From Iocasia fonsfrigidae (GTDB taxonomy: Bacteria; Bacillota; Halanaerobiia; Halanaerobiales; DTU029): a stretch of DNA of 64,000 nucleotides. Positions 1 to 8,719 of this stretch are shown here, one piece after another. The position numbers were made by a program, and so were the translations under genes. Below the pieces are notes generated by a model, which worked only from the letters and a program-made list of their open reading frames with translations, was not told the origin of the DNA and did not search any database. The stretch lies in NCBI RefSeq assembly GCF_017751145.1, contig NZ_CP046640.1:3018137-3082136 (forward strand). The letters run 5' to 3'. Each line of letters begins with the position of its first letter. The first letter of the stretch is position 1.

Positions 1-87
1 ATAATAAGCTACACCCTTAATCCCTAAAATTATAATAATCAATCCTAAAATAAGTAAAATCACTTTTTTCTTACTTAACATTTTCAT
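1..87 (-). CDS. N-terminus of a membrane-anchored or secreted protein (partial)
   Basis: Reading leftward from an ATG at 87, 29 codons run open to the window edge. They start M-K-M-L-S-K-K-K-V, then a long hydrophobic stretch (I, L, G rich), which is the shape of a signal peptide or N-terminal membrane anchor. An AGGGTG sequence precedes the ATG. It begins 9 bases after the stop of the acetyltransferase gene, so the two are probably cotranscribed. The rest lies outside the window and the family cannot be named. A second in-frame ATG at 81 is possible. Confidence 0.6.
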   Translation of the reverse strand, partial: MKMLSKKKVILLILGLIIIILGIKGVAYY

Positions 88-95
88 CACCCTAT

Positions 96-638
96 TTATA
101 GTTTTTTTATTATCTTAGCAGGATTTCCCCCCACAACTACATTATCAGGCACATCTTTCACCACAACAGCCCCTGATGCCACTACCACATTATTACCTAC
201 GTTTACCCCTGGATTTATGACTGCACTCCCACCAATCCAGACATTATCTCCAATCTTTACTGGTTTAGCATATTCTAAACCTGAAACTCTAAGTTCCGCA
301 TCCAAAGGATGTGTAGCGGTGAAAATACATACCTTTGGCCCTAGCATACAATTTTTGCCTATAACAACCTTACAAACATCCAGTATAGTACAATCATAAT
401 TTGCATAAAAATTATCTCCTAAATAGATATTACTGCCATAATCACAGCGAAAATTAGGTTCAATGTAAATTCCTTCTCCTGTGCTACCAAAAAGCTTTTT
501 AAGTATTTCAATTTTATTTTCTTTTTCAGATTCATTAAAGCATTTGGTCATTTTTCTAGCATACATCCTTTCACTTAACAGCTGTTCATCAGATGCATTA
601 TAAAATTCCCCGGCCAACATTTTTTCCTTTTCTGTCAC
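96..638 (-). CDS. Maltose/galactoside O-acetyltransferase family protein
   Basis: Left-handed beta-helix acetyltransferase of the Maa/LacA/NodL type, which moves an acetyl group from acetyl-CoA to a sugar hydroxyl in the cytoplasm. The N-terminus [15 protein letters not shown] is the typical Mac domain start. Hexapeptide repeats fill the second half, the ATHP motif near residue 110 carries the catalytic His, and the [10 protein letters not shown] end is typical. The open frame extends three codons upstream, but GAGGAG stands 8 bases before the GTG at 638, which gives the family's usual start. About 180 residues is the normal length. The acceptor sugar cannot be told from sequence. Confidence 0.9.
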   Translation of the reverse strand: MTEKEKMLAGEFYNASDEQLLSERMYARKMTKCFNESEKENKIEILKKLFGSTGEGIYIEPNFRCDYGSNIYLGDNFYANYDCTILDVCKVVIGKNCMLGPKVCIFTATHPLDAELRVSGLEYAKPVKIGDNVWIGGSAVINPGVNVGNNVVVASGAVVVKDVPDNVVVGGNPAKIIKKL

Positions 639-847
639 ATTTTCCACTCCTCATTTACCTTTTTTACAATCTGTCCACATCCAGACCCTATACATAAATT
701 TGAAATCCTGCATCTTTTGTGTATAGAATATGGAAATTACATATACCAGCAGAAAGGAAATCAGTATTAGCATGGGCTAAATATATTTTTTCCTAACTAT
801 CATAATCACTCCATAGTATAATAAAACCTGAGTAATACAAAGATTTT

Positions 848-1297
848 CTATTTCAAATCATTATTAACTATAATCTCTACTTTGCATTTTTTCCCTTTCC
901 ATAATGTCTCTAATACCTTGAACTTAATATCTGAATTTATTCCCTTTACCATTCCTTCCATCGGATTAAGACAATATATATAGCAAGGCATCCCCGCCCC
1001 AAGTTTTTTACAAATATCACAAAGCTTACATTTTTCTGCTATAGCTAAAAAACCATCTTCTGTTTTATTAATATCCCAAACTGCACAGTTAAACACCTCA
1101 GAACACCATGTAAAAACCTCTTCGGGATACTTGATACCAAAATTCTCTACTAAACCCTTTCCTGAAACAAAACTCTTTTCCTTTTTCTCCTTTACAATCT
1201 CATTTAAAATACCTTCTTTATTATAATAAAATACTGATTCTGCCAATACATTTGTATAAATACTTTGTAATACACTAAGTTTTACTTCTGTATTCAT
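848..1297 (-). CDS. Small Cys-rich protein, ATC-hydrolase-like C-terminus
   Basis: 149 residues. The N-terminal half is helical and without clear motifs. The C-terminal half has a cysteine cluster (CKLCDICKKLGAGMPCYIYC) followed by N-P-M-E-G-M-V-K-G-I and a short strand region. That Cys pattern and the following segment resemble the end of L-2-amino-thiazoline-4-carboxylate hydrolase family proteins and related metal-binding sensors, but I recognise only the general shape. A GGGAG site precedes the ATG. It stands alone, with no operon partner. A metal-cluster or thiol role is inference. Confidence 0.55.
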   Translation of the reverse strand: MNTEVKLSVLQSIYTNVLAESVFYYNKEGILNEIVKEKKEKSFVSGKGLVENFGIKYPEEVFTWCSEVFNCAVWDINKTEDGFLAIAEKCKLCDICKKLGAGMPCYIYCLNPMEGMVKGINSDIKFKVLETLWKGKKCKVEIIVNNDLK

Positions 1298-1530
1298 TAA
1301 AATCGTCTCCCTTCTAAGTAAAATTAAGCACTAATCCCCCCAACAGAGACCAACCTCATTCATAGTACTAACTTTCCTTATAATCTTCTTATATTATTTT
1401 AATAAATCTTTTATCACTAATCTATGTTAATTTTTTAAAAAAAGTAATCAAGTATAAAATCTTGAATCAATTTGACAGTTAATTAAGTTTTTTTATGATT
1501 AAGGCACTAAGAGCTTCTATTAGTATCTAA

Positions 1531-2241
1531 TTACCATAATTTAATAATTAATCTATACTTAACTTTCTCAGCATAATCTATATAACCATCTAAGTCTCTT
1601 TGTAACATATCATCTTCCAATTTAGTTCTAATTACCACAAAAATCACAGCCAAAATTCCTGGTATAAATGTATAAACATAACCAATAATTACCGGCTGAA
1701 CAAATGATGTTAAAATCATACCTAAATTACCAGGATGTCTTATATATTTATATGGTCCCTTTTCTATTATCGCCTGATTCCTATCAGTTTGTATACGAAC
1801 TGTTCCCTCAAAATGTTTATTTATTACCATGGCCCAGGTAATTATAATTAAGGATACTAGATAGAGTAAAACACCCAAAAAAATATATTGAGCTGATAGT
1901 TGTAACCAGTCAAACCTAAAACCTAGGCCTGAAATAACAGGTATAATAAAAATATGGATTAAAGTATAAAACCCAAGTATTATTTTATCCCATTTTTTTG
2001 TATTACTCCCTTCTTCTGCTCTTGAACTCAATACTTCTGGATTATATTTTAATAATAAATAATTATTGATTACTGCCCCAGAGATAACCAACAAATAGTA
2101 AACCCATCCCCTAATAACCAATATGCTACCACTACATAAAAAAAACACAATTGCTGATATAAAATATAAAATCATATTTTTTAAAATGGCTTTTTTTTGA
2201 TTATTTATTTTTTGTTTTACTTGTTTTGCTTTTAGCATCAT
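1531..2241 (-). CDS. Isoprenylcysteine carboxyl methyltransferase-like membrane protein
   Basis: About 236 residues with five or six hydrophobic segments. The C-terminal signature is of the ICMT/PEMT (NnrU-like) family: GPYKYIRHPGNLGMI, later an acidic T-K-L-E-D-D-M and an aromatic Y-I-D-Y-A segment. These methyltransferases use S-adenosylmethionine at the membrane; bacterial members often act on lipids or small molecules of unknown identity. The open frame starts at a GTG at 2247, but an ATG follows two codons later behind GGGGTGG, so 2241 is chosen (2238 also possible). It diverges from a second, shorter member of the same family. Confidence 0.8.
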   Translation of the reverse strand: MMLKAKQVKQKINNQKKAILKNMILYFISAIVFFLCSGSILVIRGWVYYLLVISGAVINNYLLLKYNPEVLSSRAEEGSNTKKWDKIILGFYTLIHIFIIPVISGLGFRFDWLQLSAQYIFLGVLLYLVSLIIITWAMVINKHFEGTVRIQTDRNQAIIEKGPYKYIRHPGNLGMILTSFVQPVIIGYVYTFIPGILAVIFVVIRTKLEDDMLQRDLDGYIDYAEKVKYRLIIKLW

Positions 2242-2389
2242 AACCACCCCAGTAAAGTTATTTAAATATTATCATTCATATTTTAGCACTTTTTTTGAAA
2301 AATAACAATTGTTTCCTGATAGATTTTCAATTAGACAGTTTTAAGATAATTTATCTTATAACCTTTTTATTATAAATATTTTTCTAATA

Positions 2390-2418
2390 TTGCAAATCTA
2401 TAGATGATTAGATATAAT
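2390..2418 (+). promoter_or_regulatory. Sigma-A type promoter
   Basis: TTGCAA at 2390-2395 and TATAAT at 2413-2418 are separated by exactly 17 bases, a near-consensus vegetative promoter. It is placed correctly for the rightward methyltransferase gene starting at 2461, giving a leader of about 35 bases that carries the AAGGAGAGG ribosome binding site. Confidence 0.75.
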
Positions 2419-2460
2419 CAAAATGGAAGACATTGAGAAAATATAAAGGAGAGGATAGTT

Positions 2461-2937
2461 ATGAAAATAATAGAATACTACTTGAATCTAAAACCAAATA
2501 TTATGATGTCATTTGGATTTATTTTAATTATTTTTATCGGTTTTTTAGGTGAATATTTTTCATGGGCAAGAATACCTTATCAACCACTATCAAATATTAT
2601 AGGGGGTATAATATTTATTACAGGCTGGTTATTTCATAAACACTGTCACAGCTTTCATAAAAAAGCCCATTTAAGATCAGACCAAATCAAGAGCATTATA
2701 AAGTCAGGTCCATTTGCTATCATTCGTCATCCAATGTATTTAAGCTTAATTCTAATGTATTTAGGTGTAAGCATGACCTGGGGAATTATCTGGATGTTTA
2801 TTCCCTTTATTGTCTTTTCCTCATTTATTATTATAATTGCAATAAGGGAAGAAACTTATTTATTAAATGAATTAGGTTCTGAATACAAGGACTATATTGA
2901 TGAGGTCTCCTGGCGTTTTATACCCAAATTATTCTAA
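2461..2937 (+). CDS. Isoprenylcysteine carboxyl methyltransferase-like protein, short form
   Basis: 158 residues, three to four membrane helices. The family motif GPFAIIRHPMYLS occupies the middle, then a long hydrophobic segment, R-E-E-T-Y-L and Y-K-D-Y near the end, all typical of ICMT family enzymes that bind S-adenosylmethionine and methylate a membrane-embedded acceptor. A strong ribosome site AAGGAGAGG lies 7 bases before the ATG. It is a single-gene unit with its own promoter and a hairpin terminator at 3007-3034. It is related to the divergent neighbour but shorter at the N-terminus. The substrate is unknown. Confidence 0.82.
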   Translation: MKIIEYYLNLKPNIMMSFGFILIIFIGFLGEYFSWARIPYQPLSNIIGGIIFITGWLFHKHCHSFHKKAHLRSDQIKSIIKSGPFAIIRHPMYLSLILMYLGVSMTWGIIWMFIPFIVFSSFIIIIAIREETYLLNELGSEYKDYIDEVSWRFIPKLF

Positions 2938-3006
2938 ATGAATCACTTTTTAAAAGCCACCTGAGTAAAAAGCTAATAATTAGCATAATTTAGAAAATGT
3001 GAATAT

Positions 3007-3034
3007 AAACGGCAGCTAGTACTACCTGCCGTTT
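3007..3034. terminator. Bidirectional terminator between convergent genes
   Basis: Perfect 9-bp stem AAACGGCAG / CTGCCGTTT with a 10-base loop, between two convergent genes (stops at 2937 and 3056). A stem of almost the same sequence recurs at 11963-11992. Confidence 0.75.
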
Positions 3035-3055
3035 AATAATTCCCTTGATCAATAA

Positions 3056-3970
3056 TTAAATTACAAATTGCTCTAAATACTTTTTAGAAATTCGCAAACT
3101 ATCAAGAACACGTTCTTTACTACCTTCAAAAGCTCTATCTTCTATTTCAATACAGGAATATCCATTATACCCTATGTCAGTTAAGGCAGATACATATGCC
3201 CCCCAATCTACATCACCAAGACCAGGCAGTTTAGGTCGCATATATTCAAGGGGATATGCCATAATTCCTACATTCTTTAATTGCTCAACATCGAGTTTAA
3301 TATCTTTAAAATGAACATGAAAAATTCTATCTTTAAATTCATAAATAGGTAAAATATAATCCATCATCTGCCAGACAAAGTGACTGGGATCTAAATTAAT
3401 ACCGAAATTTTCATTAGGGATAATCTCAAATAATTTTCTCCAGATTTTAGGAGAAGTAAAGAGATTTTGTCCTCCAGGCCATTGATCTGCCTCAAAAAGC
3501 ATTGGACAATTTTCAATAGCTATCTTAACACCTTTTTCCTCAGCATACCTTATTATTGGCGGCCATATTTCTTTAAATAATTCAATATTTTCTTCAACTG
3601 TTTTATTTTGATCCCTTCCAATAAAAGTGGTAACAAGATTAATTTTAAATTCTGCACTAGCAGCAATCACTTTTCTCAAATGTTCAATATTTTCTTTGCG
3701 TTTATTCAAATTACCATCCATAGTATTCGGATAATAAGCCAGAGAAGATATTTCTATATTTTTACTGTTACAATAGTCTTTTATATATGATACTTTATTA
3801 TCAGTGAGATTATCTACATCAAGATGACTTACCCCTGCATAACGACGCTCAGCCTTGCCCTGCGGCCAGCAGGCAACTTCAATACATTGATATCCCATAT
3901 CACTTGCAATATCAACTAATTCTTCAAAATCATAATCCTCAAGAATTGAACTTACAAAACCTAATTTCAT
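3056..3970 (-). CDS. Sugar phosphate isomerase/epimerase (TIM barrel)
   Basis: 304 residues of the xylose-isomerase-like TIM barrel family (AP endonuclease 2 superfamily, IolE/IolI/UxaE-like). Visible features are the GFVSS start, the central IAIENCP strand end (metal-binding Glu), LDPSHF and HVHFKD (metal-binding Asp/His), and CIEIED at the end. These proteins isomerise or epimerise keto-sugars or inososes using a divalent metal. It is the last gene of a leftward sugar operon, 15 bases from the dehydrogenase stop, with AGGAGGTAAAG before the ATG. The pairing with a Gfo/Idh/MocA dehydrogenase suggests oxidation then isomerisation of an imported sugar or polyol. Confidence 0.88.
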   Translation of the reverse strand: MKLGFVSSILEDYDFEELVDIASDMGYQCIEVACWPQGKAERRYAGVSHLDVDNLTDNKVSYIKDYCNSKNIEISSLAYYPNTMDGNLNKRKENIEHLRKVIAASAEFKINLVTTFIGRDQNKTVEENIELFKEIWPPIIRYAEEKGVKIAIENCPMLFEADQWPGGQNLFTSPKIWRKLFEIIPNENFGINLDPSHFVWQMMDYILPIYEFKDRIFHVHFKDIKLDVEQLKNVGIMAYPLEYMRPKLPGLGDVDWGAYVSALTDIGYNGYSCIEIEDRAFEGSKERVLDSLRISKKYLEQFVI

Positions 3971-3984
3971 CCTACTTTACCTCC

Positions 3985-5025
3985 TTAATCTTGTTTGACA
4001 ACAATAGAGCGTCCGGTTTTTGATGACTCAATACTGGCAAAAATCGCCCTCATTGCCTTTATTGCCTCTACACCAGAAATCTCAGATTTTTTCTTTTCCA
4101 TAAGACATTCAATAAAATGATCAATAACACCTGATTTTGTTTGCTCATCATTGGTTTGAATTTTATCAATGTCATAATAGATATTTTCTCCATTTTTAAG
4201 CATTACTTTAATGGAGTATTGTGGATCATCGTAAATACTCATAATTCCTTTTGTTCCATATAAAATAGTACTATTATCTTCTGAACCATAATAATTCCAA
4301 CTAGCCGTCATTGTACCAATGATGCCACTACTCATTTTATAAATACAAATTGCATTATCATCTACTCCAATAAGATTTCCCTGTGAATCCTTCTTGTCTA
4401 AAGTCACCACCTTAGCAGTAGCCTCTACTACAACATCCCCTGTTAAAAATTGAATTAAATCTGTTTTATGTATTCCCAGATCTGCCATAGCCCCCATAGC
4501 AGCCTCTTGTTTATCAAAAAACCAGACATTTTTACCAGGATCAATACTCCATGTTTCTGGGCCACTATGTCCAAAAGTTGTTTTAAAACTTATAATATTT
4601 CCTATTAACCCTTGATTAATCAACTCTTTAGCCTTTATATGGGCCTTGGCAAAGCGTTGATTATGTCCTATCAGCAGATATTTCCCTGTTTCGTCGGCTG
4701 TTTTGACCATTTCTTCACATTCTTCAAGCGATGTGGCCATTGGCTTTTCACACAAGACATGTTTTCCTGCTTTAAGGGCAGCAATGCTTATTTCAGCATG
4801 AACATGATTAGCAGTACAGATACTTACAGCATCTATTTTAGTATCCTTCAGTAATTCCTGATATGATGTATAAACTTTTCCATTATATTTGTCTCCCATC
4901 TCTTCTGCCCTATTTATATTTCTATCATAATAACCTATAATTTCAGTGTTTTTATTGTCCATATATTCTGGTATATGCCGCACTTGGGCAATTTTTCCGC
5001 AACCAATTATTCCTATTTTATACAT
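3985..5025 (-). CDS. Gfo/Idh/MocA family NAD(P)-dependent dehydrogenase
   Basis: About 346 residues. The N-terminal Rossmann fold shows GIIGCGKIAQVRH. CEKPMA near residue 95 is the hallmark Glu-Lys-Pro, and GHNQRF follows. The C-terminal half is the alpha/beta substrate domain with D-L-G-I-H-K-T-D, where the catalytic His lies. Such enzymes oxidise sugars, polyols or inositols. The open frame starts at 5043, but GGAGGG lies inside that extension just before the ATG at 5025, giving the canonical MYKIGIIG start, so 5025 is preferred. Sits between the ABC permease and the isomerase gene in the same operon. Confidence 0.9.
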   Translation of the reverse strand: MYKIGIIGCGKIAQVRHIPEYMDNKNTEIIGYYDRNINRAEEMGDKYNGKVYTSYQELLKDTKIDAVSICTANHVHAEISIAALKAGKHVLCEKPMATSLEECEEMVKTADETGKYLLIGHNQRFAKAHIKAKELINQGLIGNIISFKTTFGHSGPETWSIDPGKNVWFFDKQEAAMGAMADLGIHKTDLIQFLTGDVVVEATAKVVTLDKKDSQGNLIGVDDNAICIYKMSSGIIGTMTASWNYYGSEDNSTILYGTKGIMSIYDDPQYSIKVMLKNGENIYYDIDKIQTNDEQTKSGVIDHFIECLMEKKKSEISGVEAIKAMRAIFASIESSKTGRSIVVKQD

Positions 5026-5066
5026 AAAGAGCCCTCCAATCAAATAATAAGTTATTCATCTTAGGC

Positions 5067-6107
5067 TTAATCTTTTTTTTGAAGTAGAACCGCAGCAACC
5101 AAAATCAAACCCTTAAAAGCCTCTCTTAAAAACGGTGGTACTCCCAGGAGATTTAACAAGTTGTTCATCACCGCAATAATTAACATACCAAATACTGTAC
5201 CAATGATGGCTCCTCGACCACCGCTCATGCTAGTTCCTCCAACAACCGCAGCTGCAATGGCATCCATCTCATAGCCACTACCTGCATTGGCAAAATCCAT
5301 TGAACCAATTCGCGACACTTGAATAATAGCTGAAAAGGCTACCAATAATCCCATCAGGGCATAAACACGCCGTTTTACACGGTTCACATTGACTCCTGAC
5401 AGCTTTGCTGAACACTCATTTGAGCCAATAGCAATCACCTGCCTACCAAAAGTCGTTCTTTTGGATATAAAATACAGAACTGCTGCAATAATTAGCCAGT
5501 AAATAATAGGCATCAGCATATATTTCCCCATTTTAAAACCGGAAATCTGCAAAAATTCCCTTGGTACCCTGGGGAGAAATCCCTGCATAAAATGTTGGGT
5601 TACACTACGATATATTTTCATTGTTCCTAAAGTAGCAATAAATGGTGGAATTCGCCCCTTTGTTATTAATAAACCTATTAAGTTACCAAGTAGAATACCA
5701 AAACCCGTTCCTATAATAATAGCAATAATAATTACTGACACACCAGTAATTCCCATATTGCAAAGAATCCCATTAGGACCGCTATCCAGCAGCACCATCA
5801 TTACAGCTCCAACTGAGGCAAGAGTTGAACCTACTGACAAGTCTATTCCACCAGACATAATAACAAAAGTCATCCCTAAAGCTATAATTCCAACCCCTGC
5901 ATTATTTCGTAAAATATTTATCCAGTTATTAATCCAGGAATAAAACCAGGCCCCAAACGAATCATAACTGAACCCTAAAGTTAATGTCTGCAAAATAATC
6001 ATAATAAATAACGCAACTGCTGTGCTAAAAATGGGTTCAGTAGACCATTTATGTAAAAACCAATGTAAAAATCTATTTTTGTTTTTATCATTACTGTTTC
6101 TTTCCAT
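5067..6107 (-). CDS. Sugar ABC transporter permease (RbsC-like)
   Basis: 346 residues, about eight to ten membrane helices, BPD_transp_2 family (ribose/galactose/xylose permeases). Characteristic stretches are MSGGIDLSVGS, the glycine-rich loop GVNVNRVKRRVYALMG and AAVVGGTSMSGGRG. Its start lies one base after the stop of the ATPase gene, with GGGAGGG in the ATPase end, so the two are translationally coupled. It forms the membrane channel of the importer encoded at 5067-8649. The sugar is not defined by sequence; flanking dehydrogenase and isomerase genes suggest a polyol, inositol or unusual hexose. Confidence 0.93.
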   Translation of the reverse strand: MERNSNDKNKNRFLHWFLHKWSTEPIFSTAVALFIMIILQTLTLGFSYDSFGAWFYSWINNWINILRNNAGVGIIALGMTFVIMSGGIDLSVGSTLASVGAVMMVLLDSGPNGILCNMGITGVSVIIIAIIIGTGFGILLGNLIGLLITKGRIPPFIATLGTMKIYRSVTQHFMQGFLPRVPREFLQISGFKMGKYMLMPIIYWLIIAAVLYFISKRTTFGRQVIAIGSNECSAKLSGVNVNRVKRRVYALMGLLVAFSAIIQVSRIGSMDFANAGSGYEMDAIAAAVVGGTSMSGGRGAIIGTVFGMLIIAVMNNLLNLLGVPPFLREAFKGLILVAAVLLQKKD

Positions 6108-6108
6108 A

Positions 6109-7617
6109 TTATGTTCCCTCCCTCTGATTTAAGGCAATTGTCCCACCAGTAGCCAGTCGCATAATATCATGTTTGTTCATTGTTTCTCCACTTACCTCAC
6201 CTTGAAGTACACCATGGTACATAACTAATGCCCTGTCACAAATACGAATGATCTCCTTTGCTTCACTAGATAAAACCACTATAGCAATATTTTCTTTGGC
6301 CAATCTAAGGATAATGTCATAAATCTCTTCCTTAGCCCCTACATCTACCCCCTGGGTAGGATTATCTAGTATTAACAAATTAGGATTGGCAATCAACCAT
6401 TTAGCCAGTACCACCTTTTGTTGATTTCCTCCCGAAAGACTATTAATTAAATCAGTTTTAAGACTCATTTTTATTTTTAAATCTTTAACTTGTTTTTCAA
6501 ACTCTTCCTCTTGAGTTTTTTTGTTAATTATTCCCCATTTGGAAAATTTCGGCCAGGTAACAATCGAACCATTTTCAAAAATGTTCATATCCTTGATAAT
6601 TCCATTTTCTTTTCTATTACGGGGAAGGTAGCCAATTCCTTTTTCTACAGCCTGAGTAGTATTATTTACCTGAGTCAACTTCTCTGCTAAATATATTTTA
6701 CCTGAACAAATATCCCCATTTCCAAAAATAGCCTTAAAAAGCTCACTTCGTCCATCTCCAAGTAGTCCTGTCACACCCAGTATTTCTCCAGCCCGAACTG
6801 AAAAACTAATATTACTGAAATTATTGTCATCAGATAAACCTTCTACCCGCAATACTTCTCTCCCTAATTCCCTGGAGCACTGTAAGGATATAGTACGCAC
6901 ATCATGTCCTACCATAAATCGTGCTAAATCATCTGTTGTAACATCGTCAACTGGTCCTTCTGCTGCCAGGACACCATTTCGCAATACTGTATAGCGGTCA
7001 CAAAACTCCATTACTTCCCCAAGTTTATGAGAGATAAATACAATGCCGACATCATGACTTTTTAGAGTTTCCATCATCTGAAATACCCTCTTAATTTCTG
7101 AATCAGTTAGAGAAGTTGTTGGTTCATCCATAATAATGATTGAGGCATCCATCATAATAGCACGGCATATTTCTACAATCTGTTTGTACGAAGTATCCAG
7201 GTCGCGTACCATGGTACGAGGATTTAACTCAACATCCATCCGTTCAAATACTTCCTGGGTCTCAAAAATCATTTTTTCCAGGTCTAAGACACCACCCTTT
7301 TTCTTTATTTCCCGTCCAATAAACATATTCTCATAGATGGGCAAATCATTAATTAAATTAAGCTCTTGATGGACAAAAGCAATCCCTGCATCTAATGAAT
7401 CTGCTGGCATATCAAATTGCGTTTTTTTATCATCAAGATATATATCCCCTGAGTCCATGGACACTACCCCACCCAGAATATTCATCAGAGTAGATTTCCC
7501 TGCACCATTTTCTCCCAGCAAAGCACATACTTCTCCACCTTTAATGGAAAATGAAACATTTTTTAAAACAATATTGGCCCCGAAGGCCTTACAGATATCT
7601 CTCATTTCTATCTTCAT
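6109..7617 (-). CDS. Sugar ABC transporter ATPase, double domain (RbsA/MglA-like)
   Basis: 502 residues, two fused nucleotide-binding domains as usual for CUT2 importers. Domain 1 has Walker A GENGAGKST (about residue 36), Walker B IIIMDEPTTSLT and the atypical signature DTSYKQIVEI. Domain 2 has a degenerate Walker A (GLLGDGRSE), the canonical LSGGNQQKV signature and LILDNPTQGVD, the normal asymmetry for this family. Strong GGAGGTGATC ribosome site. Energises the neighbouring permease. A long hairpin at 7642-7669 separates it from the binding-protein gene. Confidence 0.94.
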   Translation of the reverse strand: MKIEMRDICKAFGANIVLKNVSFSIKGGEVCALLGENGAGKSTLMNILGGVVSMDSGDIYLDDKKTQFDMPADSLDAGIAFVHQELNLINDLPIYENMFIGREIKKKGGVLDLEKMIFETQEVFERMDVELNPRTMVRDLDTSYKQIVEICRAIMMDASIIIMDEPTTSLTDSEIKRVFQMMETLKSHDVGIVFISHKLGEVMEFCDRYTVLRNGVLAAEGPVDDVTTDDLARFMVGHDVRTISLQCSRELGREVLRVEGLSDDNNFSNISFSVRAGEILGVTGLLGDGRSELFKAIFGNGDICSGKIYLAEKLTQVNNTTQAVEKGIGYLPRNRKENGIIKDMNIFENGSIVTWPKFSKWGIINKKTQEEEFEKQVKDLKIKMSLKTDLINSLSGGNQQKVVLAKWLIANPNLLILDNPTQGVDVGAKEEIYDIILRLAKENIAIVVLSSEAKEIIRICDRALVMYHGVLQGEVSGETMNKHDIMRLATGGTIALNQREGT

Positions 7618-7641
7618 AAGATCACCTCCATTATTTTAAAT

Positions 7642-7669
7642 AAGAGGTTATGGTCTACCATAACCTCTT
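7642..7669 (-). terminator. Intra-operon hairpin between binding protein and ATPase genes
   Basis: Perfect 12-bp stem AAGAGGTTATGG / CCATAACCTCTT with a TCTA loop, in the gap between the binding-protein stop (7705) and ATPase start (7617). No strong U-run follows on the minus strand, so it may act as partial terminator or mRNA-stabilising hairpin that keeps binding-protein transcript in excess, as is common in ABC operons. Confidence 0.65.
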
Positions 7670-7704
7670 TTGTCTATTCTTAAATACTTCCACTTATTTG
7701 TGAA

Positions 7705-8649
7705 TTAATAAGGTGAATTGGCATCTAAAAATTCAGTATAATTCTCCCGATCAACAATAGTTGTCGGGATAATGGTTTCTTTGGCTACTTTCTCACCATT
7801 TAATAATTCTACAGCAACATCAACTGCATCTTTAACCATAGCAGGACTGTATAAAGCAGATTGAATCCAGATATCTTCGTTTTCTGGCATCATTTCAAAA
7901 TACTCCTGCATTCCACCCCCACCAGTAACAACTTTAATCTCTGTTCTACCTGCTTCCCTGATAGCCTGTAGAACCCCTATAGAAGTCTCATCATCCATTG
8001 AATATACAGCATTAATTTTAGAATGCCTGACAAGAATATCAGAAAAATCAGTTAGCCCATCCTGACGGGTAAACTTTGTTGCATAAGTAACAAGGTTCAT
8101 ATTAGGAGCAATTTTTTCTATTGTTTCAATAAATCCCTTTTTCCGCAACTCTGCAACAGAACCAGAGCTGGGAACATCTAGAATAACAACAGTACCTTCA
8201 GTTCCAATCTTATCTACGATATACTTTGCCCCTTGAGTACCCATATCTTCGTTGTCACCAGCTACTCGATATACACCATCTACATCAATGGCTATATCAA
8301 AGTTAACAAGCTTAGTCCCAGCATCTACTGCTCTTTGTATAGGTACTTCCATACCCACCCACTGCGGAAAAGCAACAATCGCTTCAGCTCCCCAGGTTAT
8401 CAGGTCGTCTAATTGAGAAGTCATTTCAGAGGCATTACTACTGGTCTGAATGTTGTACTCAACTTGATCAGATAATTCTTTACACCGTGCTTCAGCATGA
8501 TAAGCAACTGCAGCAACCCAACCATGGGTAACAGCAGGGGCTAAAATTCCCACCTTATACTTTGCCCCCGAAGCAGCCCCGGAAATACCAGCAAACAAAA
8601 GAGTAGCTAATAATGTGACCACAAGCACAAAACCAAAAACTTTTTTCAT
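7705..8649 (-). CDS. Sugar ABC transporter substrate-binding protein (RbsB-like)
   Basis: 314 residues. An N-terminal signal peptide (MKKVFGFVLVVTLLATLLFAG) is followed by a mature type I periplasmic-binding fold of the Peripla_BP_4 family: KVGILAPAVTHGW, I-V-A-F-P, VYRVAGDNEDMG, V-Y-S-M-D-D and VVTGGGG. There is no lipobox cysteine after the signal, unlike most monoderm Firmicute binding proteins. This fits release into a periplasm and so a diderm host. GGAGGAAAG precedes the ATG. First transporter gene after the LacI regulator. Confidence 0.92.
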   Translation of the reverse strand: MKKVFGFVLVVTLLATLLFAGISGAASGAKYKVGILAPAVTHGWVAAVAYHAEARCKELSDQVEYNIQTSSNASEMTSQLDDLITWGAEAIVAFPQWVGMEVPIQRAVDAGTKLVNFDIAIDVDGVYRVAGDNEDMGTQGAKYIVDKIGTEGTVVILDVPSSGSVAELRKKGFIETIEKIAPNMNLVTYATKFTRQDGLTDFSDILVRHSKINAVYSMDDETSIGVLQAIREAGRTEIKVVTGGGGMQEYFEMMPENEDIWIQSALYSPAMVKDAVDVAVELLNGEKVAKETIIPTTIVDRENYTEFLDANSPY

Positions 8650-8719
8650 ACAACTTTCCTCCTTTTAATATTAATGTACTTAGATATATGAACTAATCAA
8701 CAGTGTATTTCAACTATTG